NCBI GenBank assembly: GCA_027625915.1 | Contig: JANTQA010000033.1 | Coordinates: 2,046,001 to 2,110,000 of the forward strand | DNA: 64,000 nt | From: Anaeramoeba flamelloides | Lineage: Eukaryota; Metamonada; Anaeramoebidae | Direction: 5' to 3' | Shown: positions 22,630-34,700 of the stretch, in pieces | Numbering within the stretch: position 1 is the stretch's first letter | Layout of the letters: every line of letters begins with the position of its first letter | Made by a program: the position numbers and the translations under genes | Notes under the pieces: model-generated | Database searches by the model: none | What the model was told of the DNA's origin: nothing | What the model saw: the letters and a program-made list of their open reading frames with translations, nothing else

Positions 22630-25120
22630 AAAGGATAAAAAGAGTTTAAAAACTTTTGTACTGATATAGCCACATACAACAAAATGAGATAGTAATTTTT
22701 CAACCGTTTTTTTGAAATCTGAATGAAAACAAAAAATTTCATATCATTTTCCTTTTTTTTTTAAATCTATCCTCTTAAAATCATATCTCTTAATTGGTTG
22801 ACTTTATTTATTTGTTTTCATTCTTTTTTTTACTCTATTGGGTGAGATAAGAACACTGAATGAAGAAATATTTCATATTGAATCAAAAGTTAATTAGTCG
22901 ATTATTTTTTTTGATTATAATTCTTCAAGAAAATGATCAATGACCAAATTATTTTAATTCAATTTTTTTCAACAATTTTCATATAATGAGAGCAAATAAA
23001 ATCACTCAAAACTCTATTTTCATTCGTTTTATCAAGATCTTTCAATTTCTCAATCAATTAGATTAAAAAATATTATGCTAACTTCGAATAAATATTTCTT
23101 TTCTGACTCAGAGAATGACAGTATTATCTCCAAGATGTACTTTTCCTTTAAAAATAAACAAAACTAAAAATAATCTTGAAAACTTTTCATTTCAACAACA
23201 GAGAAAAAAAGAAAACAACAGAAAAAAGTTAAAAAACAACACTTAAAAACACATTTTTGAAAAAACCACAAAAAAAGTTTGATAAAAAATATTTTAATCA
23301 GTCAATACGGGTAATTGAATATACTGCAATTACTTGGTATTTCTTTAGAATTTCCAATAATTGATTTTTAATTCAAATTTCCGATCGATTCATCTAATTT
23401 CTTATTCAGTGCAAATAAATTTGATATTTTTTCAACTATTCTTCAGATTTATTGATTTATTAGGTGTTTTATAAGATTTTATAAATATTTTTTATCAGTA
23501 AATTTGTAGAAACTAAAATTATTACACATTTTGCAATGAATTTCTAAAAACACTCTTTATTTTTTATTTTGAGTTGACTTGTTTATGAACTATTAAGAGT
23601 ACTTTTTTTTGGTTATATAAATTCAGTTTCTTTAGTTTAATCTTTGAAACACTATTTTTTCCGAATACTTAGTTTTACCATTCTGGAAAAAAAGTTATCA
23701 TTCTGGAAAAAAAGTGAAACACGATTTTTAATTAGGAACCTTAATAGATTAATGAAAATCTTAAGTAAGATCGATTACAGCCGTTCCAAAATTAATATGG
23801 AATTTGAGAAACATAGAAATTGAATTTTTGTCCCAGTTAAATACAAATTAACACCTTTATATTATATACAATTACAGAATTTTCTGGTTAGACCTTGTTT
23901 TTTTTTTCAAAATATTTCTTATTTGATAAAGTGAGAGAAAACTCTTGTTGTTTATTTTACAGATTCATAAAATCTAAAATAAAGATTCTCAAGATTGGAG
24001 ATCTGAATTTAATAATTTCTTTAAAATAGTCCTACTTTTTGATTTTAAGGTGTTTATAAAATGAATATCCACAAAGAATATGAAAAATTTTTATAAATTG
24101 TTGATGAATCAAAAGGTTTGAAATTAAAAATTCAAAATTTAAATTTTTTCTCTCTGTGAAATTTTTGTTCTAACCAAAATTTTGACTTTTAGTAATAGGC
24201 TATCATATAACTATAAAATCCTGTCATCAAAAGTCAAATGTGGGATAGAAAATGAATTTTCTAATGATCAACCATTTCAAGGTAGTTTTAAAATGACTAA
24301 AAAAATTTTACAAAAAATAAATTCCAAAAAATATATTCAATAAAATAAAATAAGAAACAGAAATTACAGTAAGCAATTTAGAAAAAAAAAAAAAAGATCT
24401 AAAAAAATCGAGGAATATCTTTTAATTATTTAAATAATATTTTTTCTTCCTACTTGATGTATTAAACCAAAATAATGGTCTTTCTTCCATAATATTTTTT
24501 TTTGTTCTGTATAAGAAATAACTAAAAATGACTAATAATTTATACAACTCTTCTTCTAATTCTATTGAAGTTTGCTTGATTAAAAAAAATATTTATTTTT
24601 TTTTTCAATTAATAATAAGTTAATCAAGATTGAAAAAATAACCCAAAAGAAAATATTAAAACTAAAAAATCCTAAATATTATTATTTTGTATAGAAATGA
24701 AAAAATACTACTTGTAACTAGAAAGTAGTTTTTTTTTTCAACCCACCTCAAAAAATGTGGAATGCTTTTCAATTTCTCAAACAATATAAAAAAGAAAAAA
24801 ACTCAAAAGATCCGAAATAAAAAAAAAAAATAAAGAGATTCCTAAAAAGTATAAAAAAATTCCTAAGAAAAAAAAAAGATAAATGTAAAAAAAAAAATCT
24901 CAAAAATAAAAAAAATAATATAAATAGAAAAAAAGAGAAAGAAAAAGAAAGAATAAAGATTGGTATAATTGTAAAGAGTGATATAAAAGAGAAACACAGA
25001 TTTCTTAATTATCCTTATTGAATTCCGTAAGAAAGAATAAAATAATAAAGTATCAAAGATATTCTAACAAAAAAAAAATTAAATAAAATACGTCAAAGTA
25101 TAACTCATAGCAATGAAAGT
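22630..25120. other. Intergenic, nothing recognised
   Basis: About 2.5 kb of AT-rich DNA without a supported gene. The one distinct feature is a 20-bp tandem duplication at 23678-23717 (CATTCTGGAAAAAAAGT twice). An A-rich tract at about 24780-24960 precedes the 3' end of the next minus-strand gene. Confidence 0.5.
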
Positions 25121-25121
25121 A

Positions 25122-27102
25122 TTAATTATTTTGATTCTTAGGTGTCTTTTGGAAGTTATTTGAAAATTCTGGGATGATATTTGAAGGCGTATTTCCAAGT
25201 AATGATAGCCAAATTGAAATTTGTCTTTTCGAATTTCTACTCTGTTGAGAAAAAAAAAGGTTATTGTTTACTTTTTGATCGATGAAAAATGGCCTTAATT
25301 TTAAGATTGCTTGTACTGCTTCTGTTTCTTTTTTAGATCTTCCTCTTAATAAGATTTCTTCATGTGTAAAAGGAGATTTATTATAAATTTCGCGTGTGTC
25401 TGTAATTTGCATACAATTTTTATATAGTTGGTGCTCGTGCTCGTCGTCACTTGAAGTATTTGTCTCGATCAGATCTTGTCTATTATTTTCAAGGAATAAT
25501 GGTATTGGGCTTGAGGGTAAAGAATCGATTTTGGGTGGTAGTATTTGTAAATGATCTTCATTTTGGGCATTTGGCTGTTCAAATTGTGGTGTGCTTGTGT
25601 TTGTGTTTGTGCTTATGTTTGTTTTTGTGCTTATATTTGTATTTGTGTTTATTAGATAGAAATTGTTTTTTTGCTTTTGTTGTAATCTACGTTTTGATCT
25701 TCTTCGTTTAAATGGAATTTCTTGTTGATTTTGATTTTTTTTTGTTTTCTTTTTGGTTCTGTTTATTGGTTGTTTTGTAGTTTTTGTATCAACCTCTTTT
25801 TCTTCATTTATGGTATTGCTTCCAAAAAATTGTTCACTATTTAATTTATTTTGATCAAGAACACTTTGTGAATAGTTTCTTAATTGTCGAAGGTGTTTTC
25901 TTTTTTGGCATAATGAGGTCAACAGTTCTTGAATTTCACTTTTTGTGGGGAGTTTTGGTTTACTTTCATCATTGTTTTTTTTTAATTGTTCATAATTTGC
26001 CTTGTTCTTACTCTTGTTGTTGTTATTGAAAGTAGTATTAGTATTAGTATTGTTATTAGTAACGACATTTTGGGTTTTTTTAGAAGAAAGAACCTGAAAA
26101 ATATTTTCCAGTTTCTTTCTTGTTTCATTTGAAATTTCCTTTTTTTGTTCGACTTTCTGCATTAGTCTTTTGCTTAATTCACTTAAGTGATTTGACAAAA
26201 GTTGTTTTGTTTTTTTTGCTTTGACAAGATCGGAGAAATAACTTGTTGTCTTTGGAAAGGCCACTGATTGTTCATAATTCCAATAAAAATACCCTGTCGT
26301 TTGATCTTCAAGAATCATTTTTAGACTTTTATAAACTGATAAAACTAGGCTTACTCGTTGTCTTGGAAATTGTGTTTCGTTTTCAATTTGTTCACGGGTT
26401 TTGGGGCCTTTTACAAAGAATAGTTTCAGAATTCGTTTTTTGTTTTTTTTGTTAAATTTAATAGGGAATTTGTTTTTTTTTTTGATTGTATTTGAGAAGG
26501 ATATGATTGGTTGGAAAAAAGTGGAAAAAAGTAAATAGGTTCTGGAAAATCAAAAAAAACATACCTTTTTGAAGAATTTTATGAATTTTAAAACCAAGGA
26601 TACCAATTGTTCGATCTGGATGAGAAACCTTTTGTGGTGAAAACTTCTTAGATCTTTTTTTTGGATGAAGTGGCTGAACGGTCTTTGGGTTAATACGCTG
26701 TTCAAAAATTGAAGAAAACAAATATTTTGGATCCATGAAGAGTGCTCTCCAATGTGAATTTAAAAAAAATTGGTTAGGGTGGGGAACGTGGTGCCTTCTT
26801 CGGTGTTTAATTTGGGATGCCTTATTGGTATTATTTAAAACCAAACTTGCAACCGTTTTACTTTCAGGTCGAAGGAGTACAGAATTTTGATTGAGCAAAA
26901 CTGTAACCAATTCTAACTGTTTTTTGTGTTGCCTTCTTTTTGATGTGCTATTGGGGAACAATGCCCTTAAAAAATGTTTTCTCATTTTTTTTTCTCGAAA
27001 GATTTCGTGATCATCAATCGAGCCAAAAAGATAATAACCAAACCCCCAAAATAAATCCCCAAAATTTAACATTTCTTGATCGGTAATTTCCATCACACAC
27101 AA
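25122..27102 (-). CDS. Possible E2F/DP-like winged-helix protein, two exons
   Basis: Exon 1 is 27102-26565. Exon 2 is 26407-25122, ending TAA. The proposed 157-nt intron starts GTATGT and ends TAAAAG, is in phase, and gives a 607-residue protein. At the join the protein reads RTIGILGFKIHKILQKG then PKTREQIENET, FPRQRVSLVLSVYKSLKMI and TGYFYWN. The spacing matches E2F/DP winged helices: a GLL.KF helix, about 20 residues, R-x-R-hydrophobic recognition helix, and β-wing ending in an aromatic. The canonical RRIYDI core is not conserved, so this is a family suggestion only. The N-terminal 150 residues are basic with no recognised motif. The rest of exon 2 is Asn/Thr/Lys-rich and disordered, with basic clusters (RRSKRRLQQKQK) that could be nuclear signals. 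The exon 2 frame stays open upstream of its first Met, which supports splicing. Confidence 0.55.
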
Positions 27103-27229
27103 TTGTTTGTTTCGTTTCTTTGTATCTTAAATGATTTGCAAAATAGAATTATTCAATGTTTTTGAATTTTGGTTGATCCTTGCTTATTGGTAAAAAATTG
27201 TCTTAAAAGCAGTACGTATTCAGAGACAC

Positions 27230-27257
<28 letters not shown>
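27230..27257. repeat. 28-bp A homopolymer
   Basis: A pure A run upstream of the winged-helix gene; likely slippage-prone. The following 27260-27840 interval has no supported gene. Confidence 0.8.
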
Positions 27258-27262
<5 letters not shown>

Positions 27263-27849
27263 TTTGGAAAAAGTACACAAAAAACAATAAAATAATTGAA
27301 ACAACAAAAAAAATTTGGTAAAGGAAGAAAAATGAATTCTATTTTGCATTTGAAAGTAATTTCGATTCAAATAACAAGAACAGGTTTTTACAACATAATT
27401 GAAAAACAGTTGAAAGTCTTGATCTTTTTTGATTCCATATTTTTTTCCTTAAAAATTTTTCAAAATGATCAGATCTCTCAAAAAAGCTGCACCAAAATGC
27501 GATTGTTCTCGGAAAATGGGTTTCTAGAAATAAATATAAAAATAATTTGTTTTATTTGAAACTATACTTATTTGTAGATTTTGCTTTTCTCAAGAAATAA
27601 TTTACTTTTCTATTATATCAATTCAAAACGGTTGTGTGGTTTTAGGTTTTAGGGTTGCTTAAAAGATTGTCAAAAGATCAAAAAAATTCGAAAAAAGAAA
27701 CTTACCTTCCCTAAACGAAGTTTTAACAGTCGTGTCAAAGTTTTAGTTGATTACACCAAATGACAAAAATCTTTTAGATCACAAAATTCAGAATCATCTT
27801 TTTTCTAAAGTTTGATCTAAAAATAAAGTAAAAACATTTTATTATAACA

Positions 27850-28440
27850 ACAGATAGACCTTTTCCTCATGACACTCATAGCCAGTGATTTGATTAAACA
27901 TAAAGTTACATGGTCTCCTTTTTTTTATCAGAACCTTTGAAACAAATAAGAACATTAAAAAAATTTTTTAAAAATCATAAAAAATCATTTAAAGAACGAT
28001 CTAAAATAAAGTGAGTAATAGGTGTAAATATCAGTCAAAAGACTCGGAAGTGATACCCTTCGTATCTTTGGATCTTGATGAAAAAAAAATTTCAAATTTT
28101 TCGGATTGAAAAGTTTGTCTATTATCAGATCTGGGTTCGAATTAAAAGTTATTACTGAAAACTAAAACCAACCTTTTTGTAAATTCTTGATTTTTTCAAA
28201 GGTTTTTATTGGATACAATATAATACTTAATTTTGTAAGAAGAATTGCTGGATGGCCTTTTGCAGTACCAACTGATAGTTATAATCATTAAAAGAAATGA
28301 ACCAAAACCTGTAATCCAAGTTTCCAAACAAAATATGGGCTTTTTATTCTTCTTATTCCAATATAACATCCATAACACACCACCCTTAGCACACCGGGGA
28401 CCAAATCAATTTTGAATATAAACTCTTTATCTTTTAAGTA
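27850..28440. other. Coding-like segments, strand unclear
   Basis: Local GC rises and several frames lose stops. On the minus strand there are segments such as LVPGVLRVVCYGCYIGIRR ending before a CAG/GTTTTG junction, RRPCNFMFNQITGYECHEEK, and a GTAAGT donor after LTRLLKLRLGK. On the plus strand, QLIVIIIKRNEPKPVIQVSK is equally open. I cannot choose between a multi-exon minus-strand gene and a relic. Confidence 0.2.
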
Positions 28441-28609
28441 CATTTTAAATTTGGGCAACAATTTATTTAATATTTTTCTTAATTTTCCCAGGTTTTTTTG
28501 AAATTTTTTGTTTTTTTTGATAAATATTTAATTTTTGAAATTTACTCAATTTTTCTGAGAAAAATTTTCCAATTTGATCTGTCATTTTTAGAATTTCTTT
28601 TTTAATAAT

Positions 28610-28842
28610 ACTAAGTGTTGAAAAATAAATGGAAAAAAATTTTTATACAACTTTCCAAAAAGATGTTCAAAAAATCATGTAAAATTTCAAATTTTTTAAT
28701 CTAAAAAGAAGCTTAAGACAATTAATTTTCTTTCTTTAGAAATGTAGACTTTTATATATTTATTTTAATTCTTGGGATGTGATTTTTTTTGGAATGCTGA
28801 ATGAAAATTTTGATCTTTTTTTTTTGACAATTAACAGTATTA
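28610..28842. mobile_element. Family D TIR element, copy 1
   Basis: About 230 bp with inverted ends. The right end carries GAATGCTGAATGAAAATTTT. It is related to the copies at 40659 and 49056, which share TGATC/GATCAAAATTTTCATTCAGC. The left end of this copy is diverged. It is non-coding. Confidence 0.5.
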
Positions 28843-29156
28843 CTTTAAGAAACCAATAATATGTTTATTTATTGTTTATTTTAGATATCCTGGATTGATT
28901 AATTAATAGATCTTCTCTAAAAAATAAACACTTGTTTTATTTTGATTTATGAGTTAACCTTTTTTGAAGGGTTATTTTGAAAATAATAAGGATCTGATTA
29001 TGAATAAAAAAAAATTTCTTGATCGAAAAATTTCAAATTCTGAAAAATTTCAAATTTAATCATTCTTAGGGATACCAAGAGATAAACTAGATAAATCTCT
29101 ATTTTTTTTTATCCACATACTTCCCTCTTAATAGTGTTGTTCAGATACATCTTAAT

Positions 29157-29425
29157 AGATGTTTTGTACAATACAAAATAATAATGATAATTCAGCTGAT
29201 ATAGAGAGTATTAAAAAAATGAGTTGTAAAAGTTGTATAAAGGAAGGCAAAAAGCATTAAATACACTCTTTTAAGGATTACAAGCCTTGGAATGTGAACA
29301 AAATGAAAGATTATCTATTTTATTCGGGGATTTGGCTATATCTTTGTCAAGTATCGATAAAGACTCAAAAATCTTGATTTTTTTATCAAATCGCAATAAA
29401 GGTATAAAATCACAATAATCAATAA
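29157..29425 (+). pseudogene. Short coding-like relic, unknown
   Basis: A plus-strand frame from ATG reads IESIKKMSCKSCIKEGKKH to a stop. The same and a neighbouring frame continue protein-like (HSFKDYKPWNVNKMKDYL; ALECEQNERLSILFGDLAIS). No family is recognised. It may be a decayed gene or exon fragments. The following 29425-29700 is AT-rich with repeated ATCACGATAA-like motifs. Confidence 0.2.
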
Positions 29426-29770
29426 CATTGTGATAATATCACAAATCTCAATATTATATATATTCACGATAATGGTCTAAAAATCATGATAAATGATATT
29501 CTATAATTGCGGTATTACATTAATTCATGATATGTCGATAATGAAAAAAAAAATTTCCAAATTAGAAATCTTTGGATTTCACAGAATCAAGATATCTTAG
29601 ATAAATAATCATCTATTCAAATAATTACAAAGTAGATATATTAAAATACAATTCTCTTTTTTTTTTTTTTTTTTTTTCAAAATATCACGATAAAAATTCA
29701 ATTCAAATCTCCTTATTTCCATTTTCTTCTAAATAAGTAAAAATTAGTAAAAAAACAAAAAAATACTAAA

Positions 29771-30230
29771 CATGAAACAAAAACCCTGAAGGATTTTTGA
29801 TTGTTAATATTATGAAAATTTTTGTGTACTTAAAAATAATTTTCTTTTATTTAAGAATCAAAAATTTAAAATTATAACTCTTCTGTTATTAGAACGTGAA
29901 TCAATTAAAATACACTTATTCAAAACAAAACACAATTCAATCAAAATAAAAATTGAAAGAAAAAATCATTTTCTAAACTCTAACAAACCTCTTCTAAAAC
30001 TCAATTGTTTTTTTTTCTAAAAAAGAGTTGGTAAACTTGAGTTATCGAAAAATTAAATTAGTATTCTATAAACATCTTACTTTAATAAACTTTAGGTAGG
30101 TTTATTACTAGGCTCATAAAAAATTTTATTTTTTATAAAAAGGATTTGATTTTACATAAAAGAAATTAGACAACAATTTTCCTAATATTAAGGACTATGT
30201 TCCCAATCTAAAGAGGGTTTATGTATTGTG
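29771..30230. repeat. Family C repeat, copy 3
   Basis: This copy of about 460 bp has a left end CATGAAACAAAAACCCTGAA that is the inverse of the right end of copy 1 (TTTATTTTCATG side). It shares TTCTTTTATTTAAGAATCAA and AAAAAGGATTTGATTTT with the other copies. It is non-coding. Confidence 0.6.
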
Positions 30231-30655
30231 TTATTTAACATTAACTACTCAAAAATAATTTTCACTGGGAAGAAATTGTTCAAAAAAATCCTATTTTAAA
30301 GTTAAAATAAAAATTGCTAAAAAATTTTAAGTTCCATATATGATAAGAAAATTTTTAAAAAAAATTTGAGGGATTTTCAAGTACAAGTTTAATTTTTTAA
30401 AAGATTTCAAACTTATAAAATAACTCTAAAAAATATCTAAAATAGCTTTAGAAATTGTTTTATGTGTAAAAATTAGAGATCAAATTTTGGTAATATTTAA
30501 TAAATTGAAAATTGTTGAAAATTTTCAAAATTTACTATTTTTTAGTAAAGAAATTCTCCATTGGTAAATTTAACTGAGATTACGGTACTATTTCAAGAAC
30601 ATTTTTTTCAACAATTTCACTGTTTTTACCTGAAAAAAATACCCCTTAAGGGTAG

Positions 30656-30915
30656 AGTCATTACGGTGAAATTTTTTATTTTGTTTTGGAAAAAAACTCT
30701 TTAGTAATTTTATTGAGGACCTAACACCAATCAAAAACCAACCAACCTATGATGTACGATCTATCTCCAAAAATCAACAACAAAAGATGAGTACATTTTT
30801 AGAAAAAACAACTATAGAGATACACTCACTTTCCAATTAGAATGGTGTGAAATACCATTTTGAAAACAACTATGTCAGTTTTGAAGTGTCGTTCTTTGGC
30901 ACTTTTTGAGATCTT
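30656..30915 (+). pseudogene. Decayed coding-like stretch upstream of Hsp70
   Basis: One plus-strand frame reads SNFIEDLTPIKNQPTYDVRS, ISKNQQQKMSTFLEKTTIEI and, after an interruption, NGVKYHFENNYVSFEVSFFG. Charge and residue use are protein-like, unlike the AT-rich flanks. The family is unknown. It is more likely a relic than a live gene; alternatively it is two exons. Confidence 0.3.
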
Positions 30916-31751
30916 AGTGATTTTTTTTTTTCTTTTTTTTTCATTTTTAAAAATGAGTTATTTTTAGAGTAAGAAATATTACATAATCCTTACTTGGTCA
31001 AATTTAGAGAGTTACAAAATAACTACAAATCAGATTAAATTGAATTAAATTGATTGCGAACTTAAAGAAAGCAACTTGTTTTAAATTAAAGAAATTTAAC
31101 CCCATTTGAAAATAGAAAATGAGAAAAGAAGAATTTATTTTTTTAAATTTTGATTTTTTGAAATTCTTAAACTTCTTTTTATAAAAATTGAATTTTTTTC
31201 CAAAGATGATCCTCTCATTGACATGAATTTTTTGTTTTTTGAATTTTGTTAACCAAAGGAAGGGCTATTTCACAATACCTTTTTTGGTCTCAGGTCACCC
31301 CTTGAGTTTGGAGCAAATTCACGGTAAATGACTAGACCCTTAAATACACTTCTCGAGAGAAGAAACAGGAAAAAACTTCAATTATTATGAAGTTGACGAA
31401 TTACCACCCATTTTAAACCAGAAATAACAACCAAACTTACTTTTGATCAAAGATTTGATGTCTGTTCTTCATTTTAAACAGATGTATTTTAAAATAATCC
31501 ATCCCAAAAGATAAAATTAAGTGATGATTCACATCACAATTGTTCTAAATTCTTTTTGGAATCTAAAACAAAGACTCACAATAAAGTAAAATTTTCATAT
31601 TGATAATAACTACTAAGAAACTGACACCTTAAATGCTAAAAAAAAAAATTGTCATAAAGTCTGAAATCCAAGAAAGAAACTTATTATTTTTTTTTTTCCA
31701 AACACCACTTGTAAACGAGTAATTCGGAACTTTGTCAAAAGCAATTGATTC
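30916..31751. other. Presumed Hsp70 promoter region
   Basis: This stretch upstream of the Hsp70 start has no clean array of heat-shock elements (nGAAn/nTTCn). It holds scattered single pentamers only, including TTC-N5-GAA near 31550. A T-run (about 31686-31698) lies 50 bp before the ATG. No other gene is seen. Confidence 0.4.
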
Positions 31752-33671
31752 ATGACAAATCATGGTACGTCAAATTCAAAGGAAATTATTGGAATTGATT
31801 TAGGAACAACCTACTCGTGTGTTGGTGTTTACCAAAATGATCGTGTTGAAATTATAGCAAACTCTATGGGCAACAGAATAACACCCTCTTATGTTGCCTT
31901 TACTGAAAACGAAAGGCTAATTGGAGAATTGGCTGTCGCACAATTTCCTAACAATCCTGAAAACACGATCTATAATGCGAAACGGTTGATCGGAAGAAAC
32001 TATTCTGATGAAAATGTGCAATCGGATAAGAAACTGTGGCCATTTCGGGTTGTCCAAAAGTACGGAGACAAACCGTATATCGAAGTTCAATACAAAGGCG
32101 AAAAGAAGCAATTTGCCCCTGAGGAAATTAGTGCTATGGTTCTTGGTAAAATGAAGGAGGTTGCAGAAAATTACTTGGGAAAAACAGTAAAAAAAGCTGT
32201 GATCACTGTGCCGGCATATTTCGACGACACCCAACGGCAAGCCACAAAGGACGCCGGAACAATTTGCGGGTTGGACGTGCAAAGAATCATTAACGAGCCA
32301 ACTGCCGCAGCCTTGGCATATGGGATGCAAAATAAAAACGAACTTGATGAAAAGAACATCTTGATCTATGATCTCGGTGGAGGGACCTTTGACGTCTCGG
32401 TTTTGTATATTGAAGCAACCATTTTTGAAGTGAAGGCTACGGGGGGTGACGACCATCTTGGCGGAGAAGATTTTAATAACAAATTGGTGGAGTTCTGTCT
32501 CGACGATTTCAAAAGAAAAAACCGGCAAGTGAAAGGAGATTTAACAAAGAACGTCAGGACGATGAGAAGACTAAGAACGGCATGTGAAAGAGCAAAGAGG
32601 ACACTGTCCAATGCCAAATTTGCCACGATCATTGTCGATTCGCTGTATGACGAGCATGATTATCAAACAACGGTCTCGCGAGCGCGGTTTGAAGAAATGT
32701 GTGGGGGGCTCTTCAAAAGGACCCTAGATCATGTTGCCAAGGTACTCCAAGATGCTAAACTAAGCGAATCCGAGATTGAAAGGGTTGTCTTAGTCGGCGG
32801 ATCAACAAGAATCCCCAAGATCCAGGAATTGCTGTGCAAATTTTTCAACGGGAAGCAGCTAACCAAATCAATCAACCCAGATGAAGCTGTTGCCTATGGC
32901 GCTTCAATGCAAGGCTACCATCTGTCCGGTCTTCAGGAGTTCCGAGGTTTGATTTCCTTCGAAATCTTGCCATTGTCTTTGGGCCTTGAGGCGCCCGCGG
33001 GGTTCATGGATGTGGTGATTCCACGAAATACAATCTTCCCGACACGCAAATCCAAGACGATCTCTACCGATCACGACAACCAAACTCAAATGAACATCAA
33101 TATCTATGAGGGCGAAAGAGCACGGTCAGTAAACAACACTCTGTTAGGCCAATTGCAATTGACGGGCATACAGCGTGCCAAAAGAGGCGTTCCGCAAATC
33201 GAAGTGACCTTTACACTTGATTTAAACGGGATTTTGACGGTAGAGGCCCATGACAAACACACACATTGCAACGACGAGATTGTAATCACTAATGACAGAG
33301 GAAGCTTAACAAATGAAGAAATCGACAGGATCGTGAAAGAAGCCGAAAATTTCATTCAAGAAGACCAAAAGATTAAAGCAAGAATCGAATCAAGAAATGC
33401 CCTAGAGGTTCATTGCTACGCAATCAAAATCGCCTTGGGAAACACTAACCAAAATAATACTCTTATTTCAGGAGATCTTAAACTCAAATTAATCAAAGCT
33501 TCTGACGATTGCCTTGAATGGCTTTATAATCATATGGATGCCACAAAAGAAGAATCTTATCAGAAATTAAAAGAGCTTGAAATAATTTCTTCACCAATAA
33601 CTTATCTCTTGGTTTTTCCTGATACGAGAAATGCAAAAGAAAAAGAATTCAACGTCGAAGAAATTGATTAA
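31752..33671 (+). CDS. Cytosolic-type Hsp70 chaperone, divergent SBD
   Basis: This intronless gene encodes 639 residues. The ATPase domain is complete: phosphate-1 motif [15 protein letters not shown] (13-27), [20 protein letters not shown] (149-168), phosphate-2 [12 protein letters not shown] (205-216), adenosine motif [17 protein letters not shown] (344-360). The substrate domain keeps [14 protein letters not shown] [10 protein letters not shown] and NGILTVEA. It ends VEEID, a variant of the cytosolic EEVD tail that binds TPR co-chaperones, so it is cytosolic or nuclear. It folds proteins with J-proteins and nucleotide exchange factors. Two oddities stand out. The interdomain linker, usually hydrophobic LLLDV before PLSLG, reads [13 protein letters not shown], and the GGMP-rich lid tail is missing. 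The middle of the gene (about 32150-33400) is far richer in G+C and CpG than its ends or neighbours. Upstream lies a decayed coding stretch. Confidence 0.95.
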   Translation: MTNHGTSNSKEIIGIDLGTTYSCVGVYQNDRVEIIANSMGNRITPSYVAFTENERLIGELAVAQFPNNPENTIYNAKRLIGRNYSDENVQSDKKLWPFRVVQKYGDKPYIEVQYKGEKKQFAPEEISAMVLGKMKEVAENYLGKTVKKAVITVPAYFDDTQRQATKDAGTICGLDVQRIINEPTAAALAYGMQNKNELDEKNILIYDLGGGTFDVSVLYIEATIFEVKATGGDDHLGGEDFNNKLVEFCLDDFKRKNRQVKGDLTKNVRTMRRLRTACERAKRTLSNAKFATIIVDSLYDEHDYQTTVSRARFEEMCGGLFKRTLDHVAKVLQDAKLSESEIERVVLVGGSTRIPKIQELLCKFFNGKQLTKSINPDEAVAYGASMQGYHLSGLQEFRGLISFEILPLSLGLEAPAGFMDVVIPRNTIFPTRKSKTISTDHDNQTQMNINIYEGERARSVNNTLLGQLQLTGIQRAKRGVPQIEVTFTLDLNGILTVEAHDKHTHCNDEIVITNDRGSLTNEEIDRIVKEAENFIQEDQKIKARIESRNALEVHCYAIKIALGNTNQNNTLISGDLKLKLIKASDDCLEWLYNHMDATKEESYQKLKELEIISSPITYLLVFPDTRNAKEKEFNVEEID

Positions 33672-33679
33672 AGCTTTTA

Positions 33680-34140
33680 TTCTTGTGTTTCTTGGTTGTT
33701 TTTGATTTTGTTTTAATTGTCTATAGTTTTTTTTACTATTGGCGCAGGAATAAAAGGGTTTGGTGTTTTATTCAGAAATGTTTTGTTTTTAATTATTTTG
33801 TGGAAAAGTTTTGTTATTGTTTTGAATTCTTTATAACCATGAAACTTTTTTTTCCAATGTATCAGAGGCAAGTTTAAGAATATTACATTGTAGAATTAAC
33901 TGAAAACATTCTTAAAGTTATCTGAATTTCATAAGTAGGTATCTGAGTAAAGAAAAGAAAAGAAAAAAATAATACATGAAGGTCTAAAATGTTTGTAAAC
34001 AAATAATTTTTTAATATTCCTGACCTTTACATCCCAAGTTGTTGATTATTAGATTTTCTCCAAATTGTTTAAGATTTACATCCAATAATTTTAATTTTGT
34101 TACTTCCCAGTTTATTTTTAACCTTTTTATCTTTATTTAA
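33680..34140. other. 3' flank of Hsp70
   Basis: AT/T-rich 3' region with AATAAA-like signals in poor context. An open frame here is Phe/Tyr-rich low complexity and is not called a gene. Confidence 0.4.
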
Positions 34141-34149
34141 TTACTTTTT

Positions 34150-34700
34150 AATTTTTGAATTAAACTCCAGTACACTCAAAGCTGCCCAGTCAAAAATGAA
34201 AAAGTCACTTTATTTTTAAGAACCAACCAAACTAAGATTGTTTAGAAATATGAGAAATAATTAACTTCGTATTAGAATTGGTACTCATAAAAGAAATCCC
34301 CTGGAAACCATAAATTTCAAAAAAAAAAATGTCAAAATATTTTTTGGGCCTTCTCCTTGGAACGTCTCGGGCAAAATTCTCATTTTTTTTAGAAAATTAA
34401 AATTGTTGGCAATAAGATTTTTTAATTGTAAATGTATGAATTATAAAATAAAATACAAAACCTCACTTTTCTTAATGTTAATTTTGAGTTTTAAATATTT
34501 GTTTTTTCAAAATTTAATTTTAAAAAAAAAAAAAAAAAAAAAGCAAAAAAAAAAAATTTCACTAAATGAAAAAAAATGATTTTGATCTAAAAATTGAAAT
34601 TTTAGTTTGAAAAGAATACTTAATTAAACTCATAGAATGTTTTCTATTTCTTCAATAAAAATGGGCCCCTTTGACTGAAAAAGAGTTGAATTAAAATAAA
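34150..34700. repeat. Family F dispersed repeat, fullest copy
   Basis: The left half resembles 655-1072 (GCTGCCCAGTCAAAAATGAA; AATATTTTTTGGGCC). The right half resembles 4785-5045 (CCTCACTTTTCTTAATGTTAA; TTTGACTGAAAAAGAG). This copy shows the family to be at least 550 bp. A 20-nt A-run lies inside. It is non-coding. Confidence 0.5.

Noticed and set aside
26541-26564. 23-nt micro-intron GTATGT...TTTTCCAG in the winged-helix gene
   Set aside because: Using that acceptor leads to a stop within about 35 codons; the acceptor at 26408 keeps the phase and completes the domain.
28130-28155. GGGTTCGAATT resembling a tRNA B-box
   Set aside because: No A-box at the right distance and no acceptor or anticodon stems.
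31917-33355. Long minus-strand frames opposite Hsp70
   Set aside because: Antisense shadows of a GC-richer coding region.
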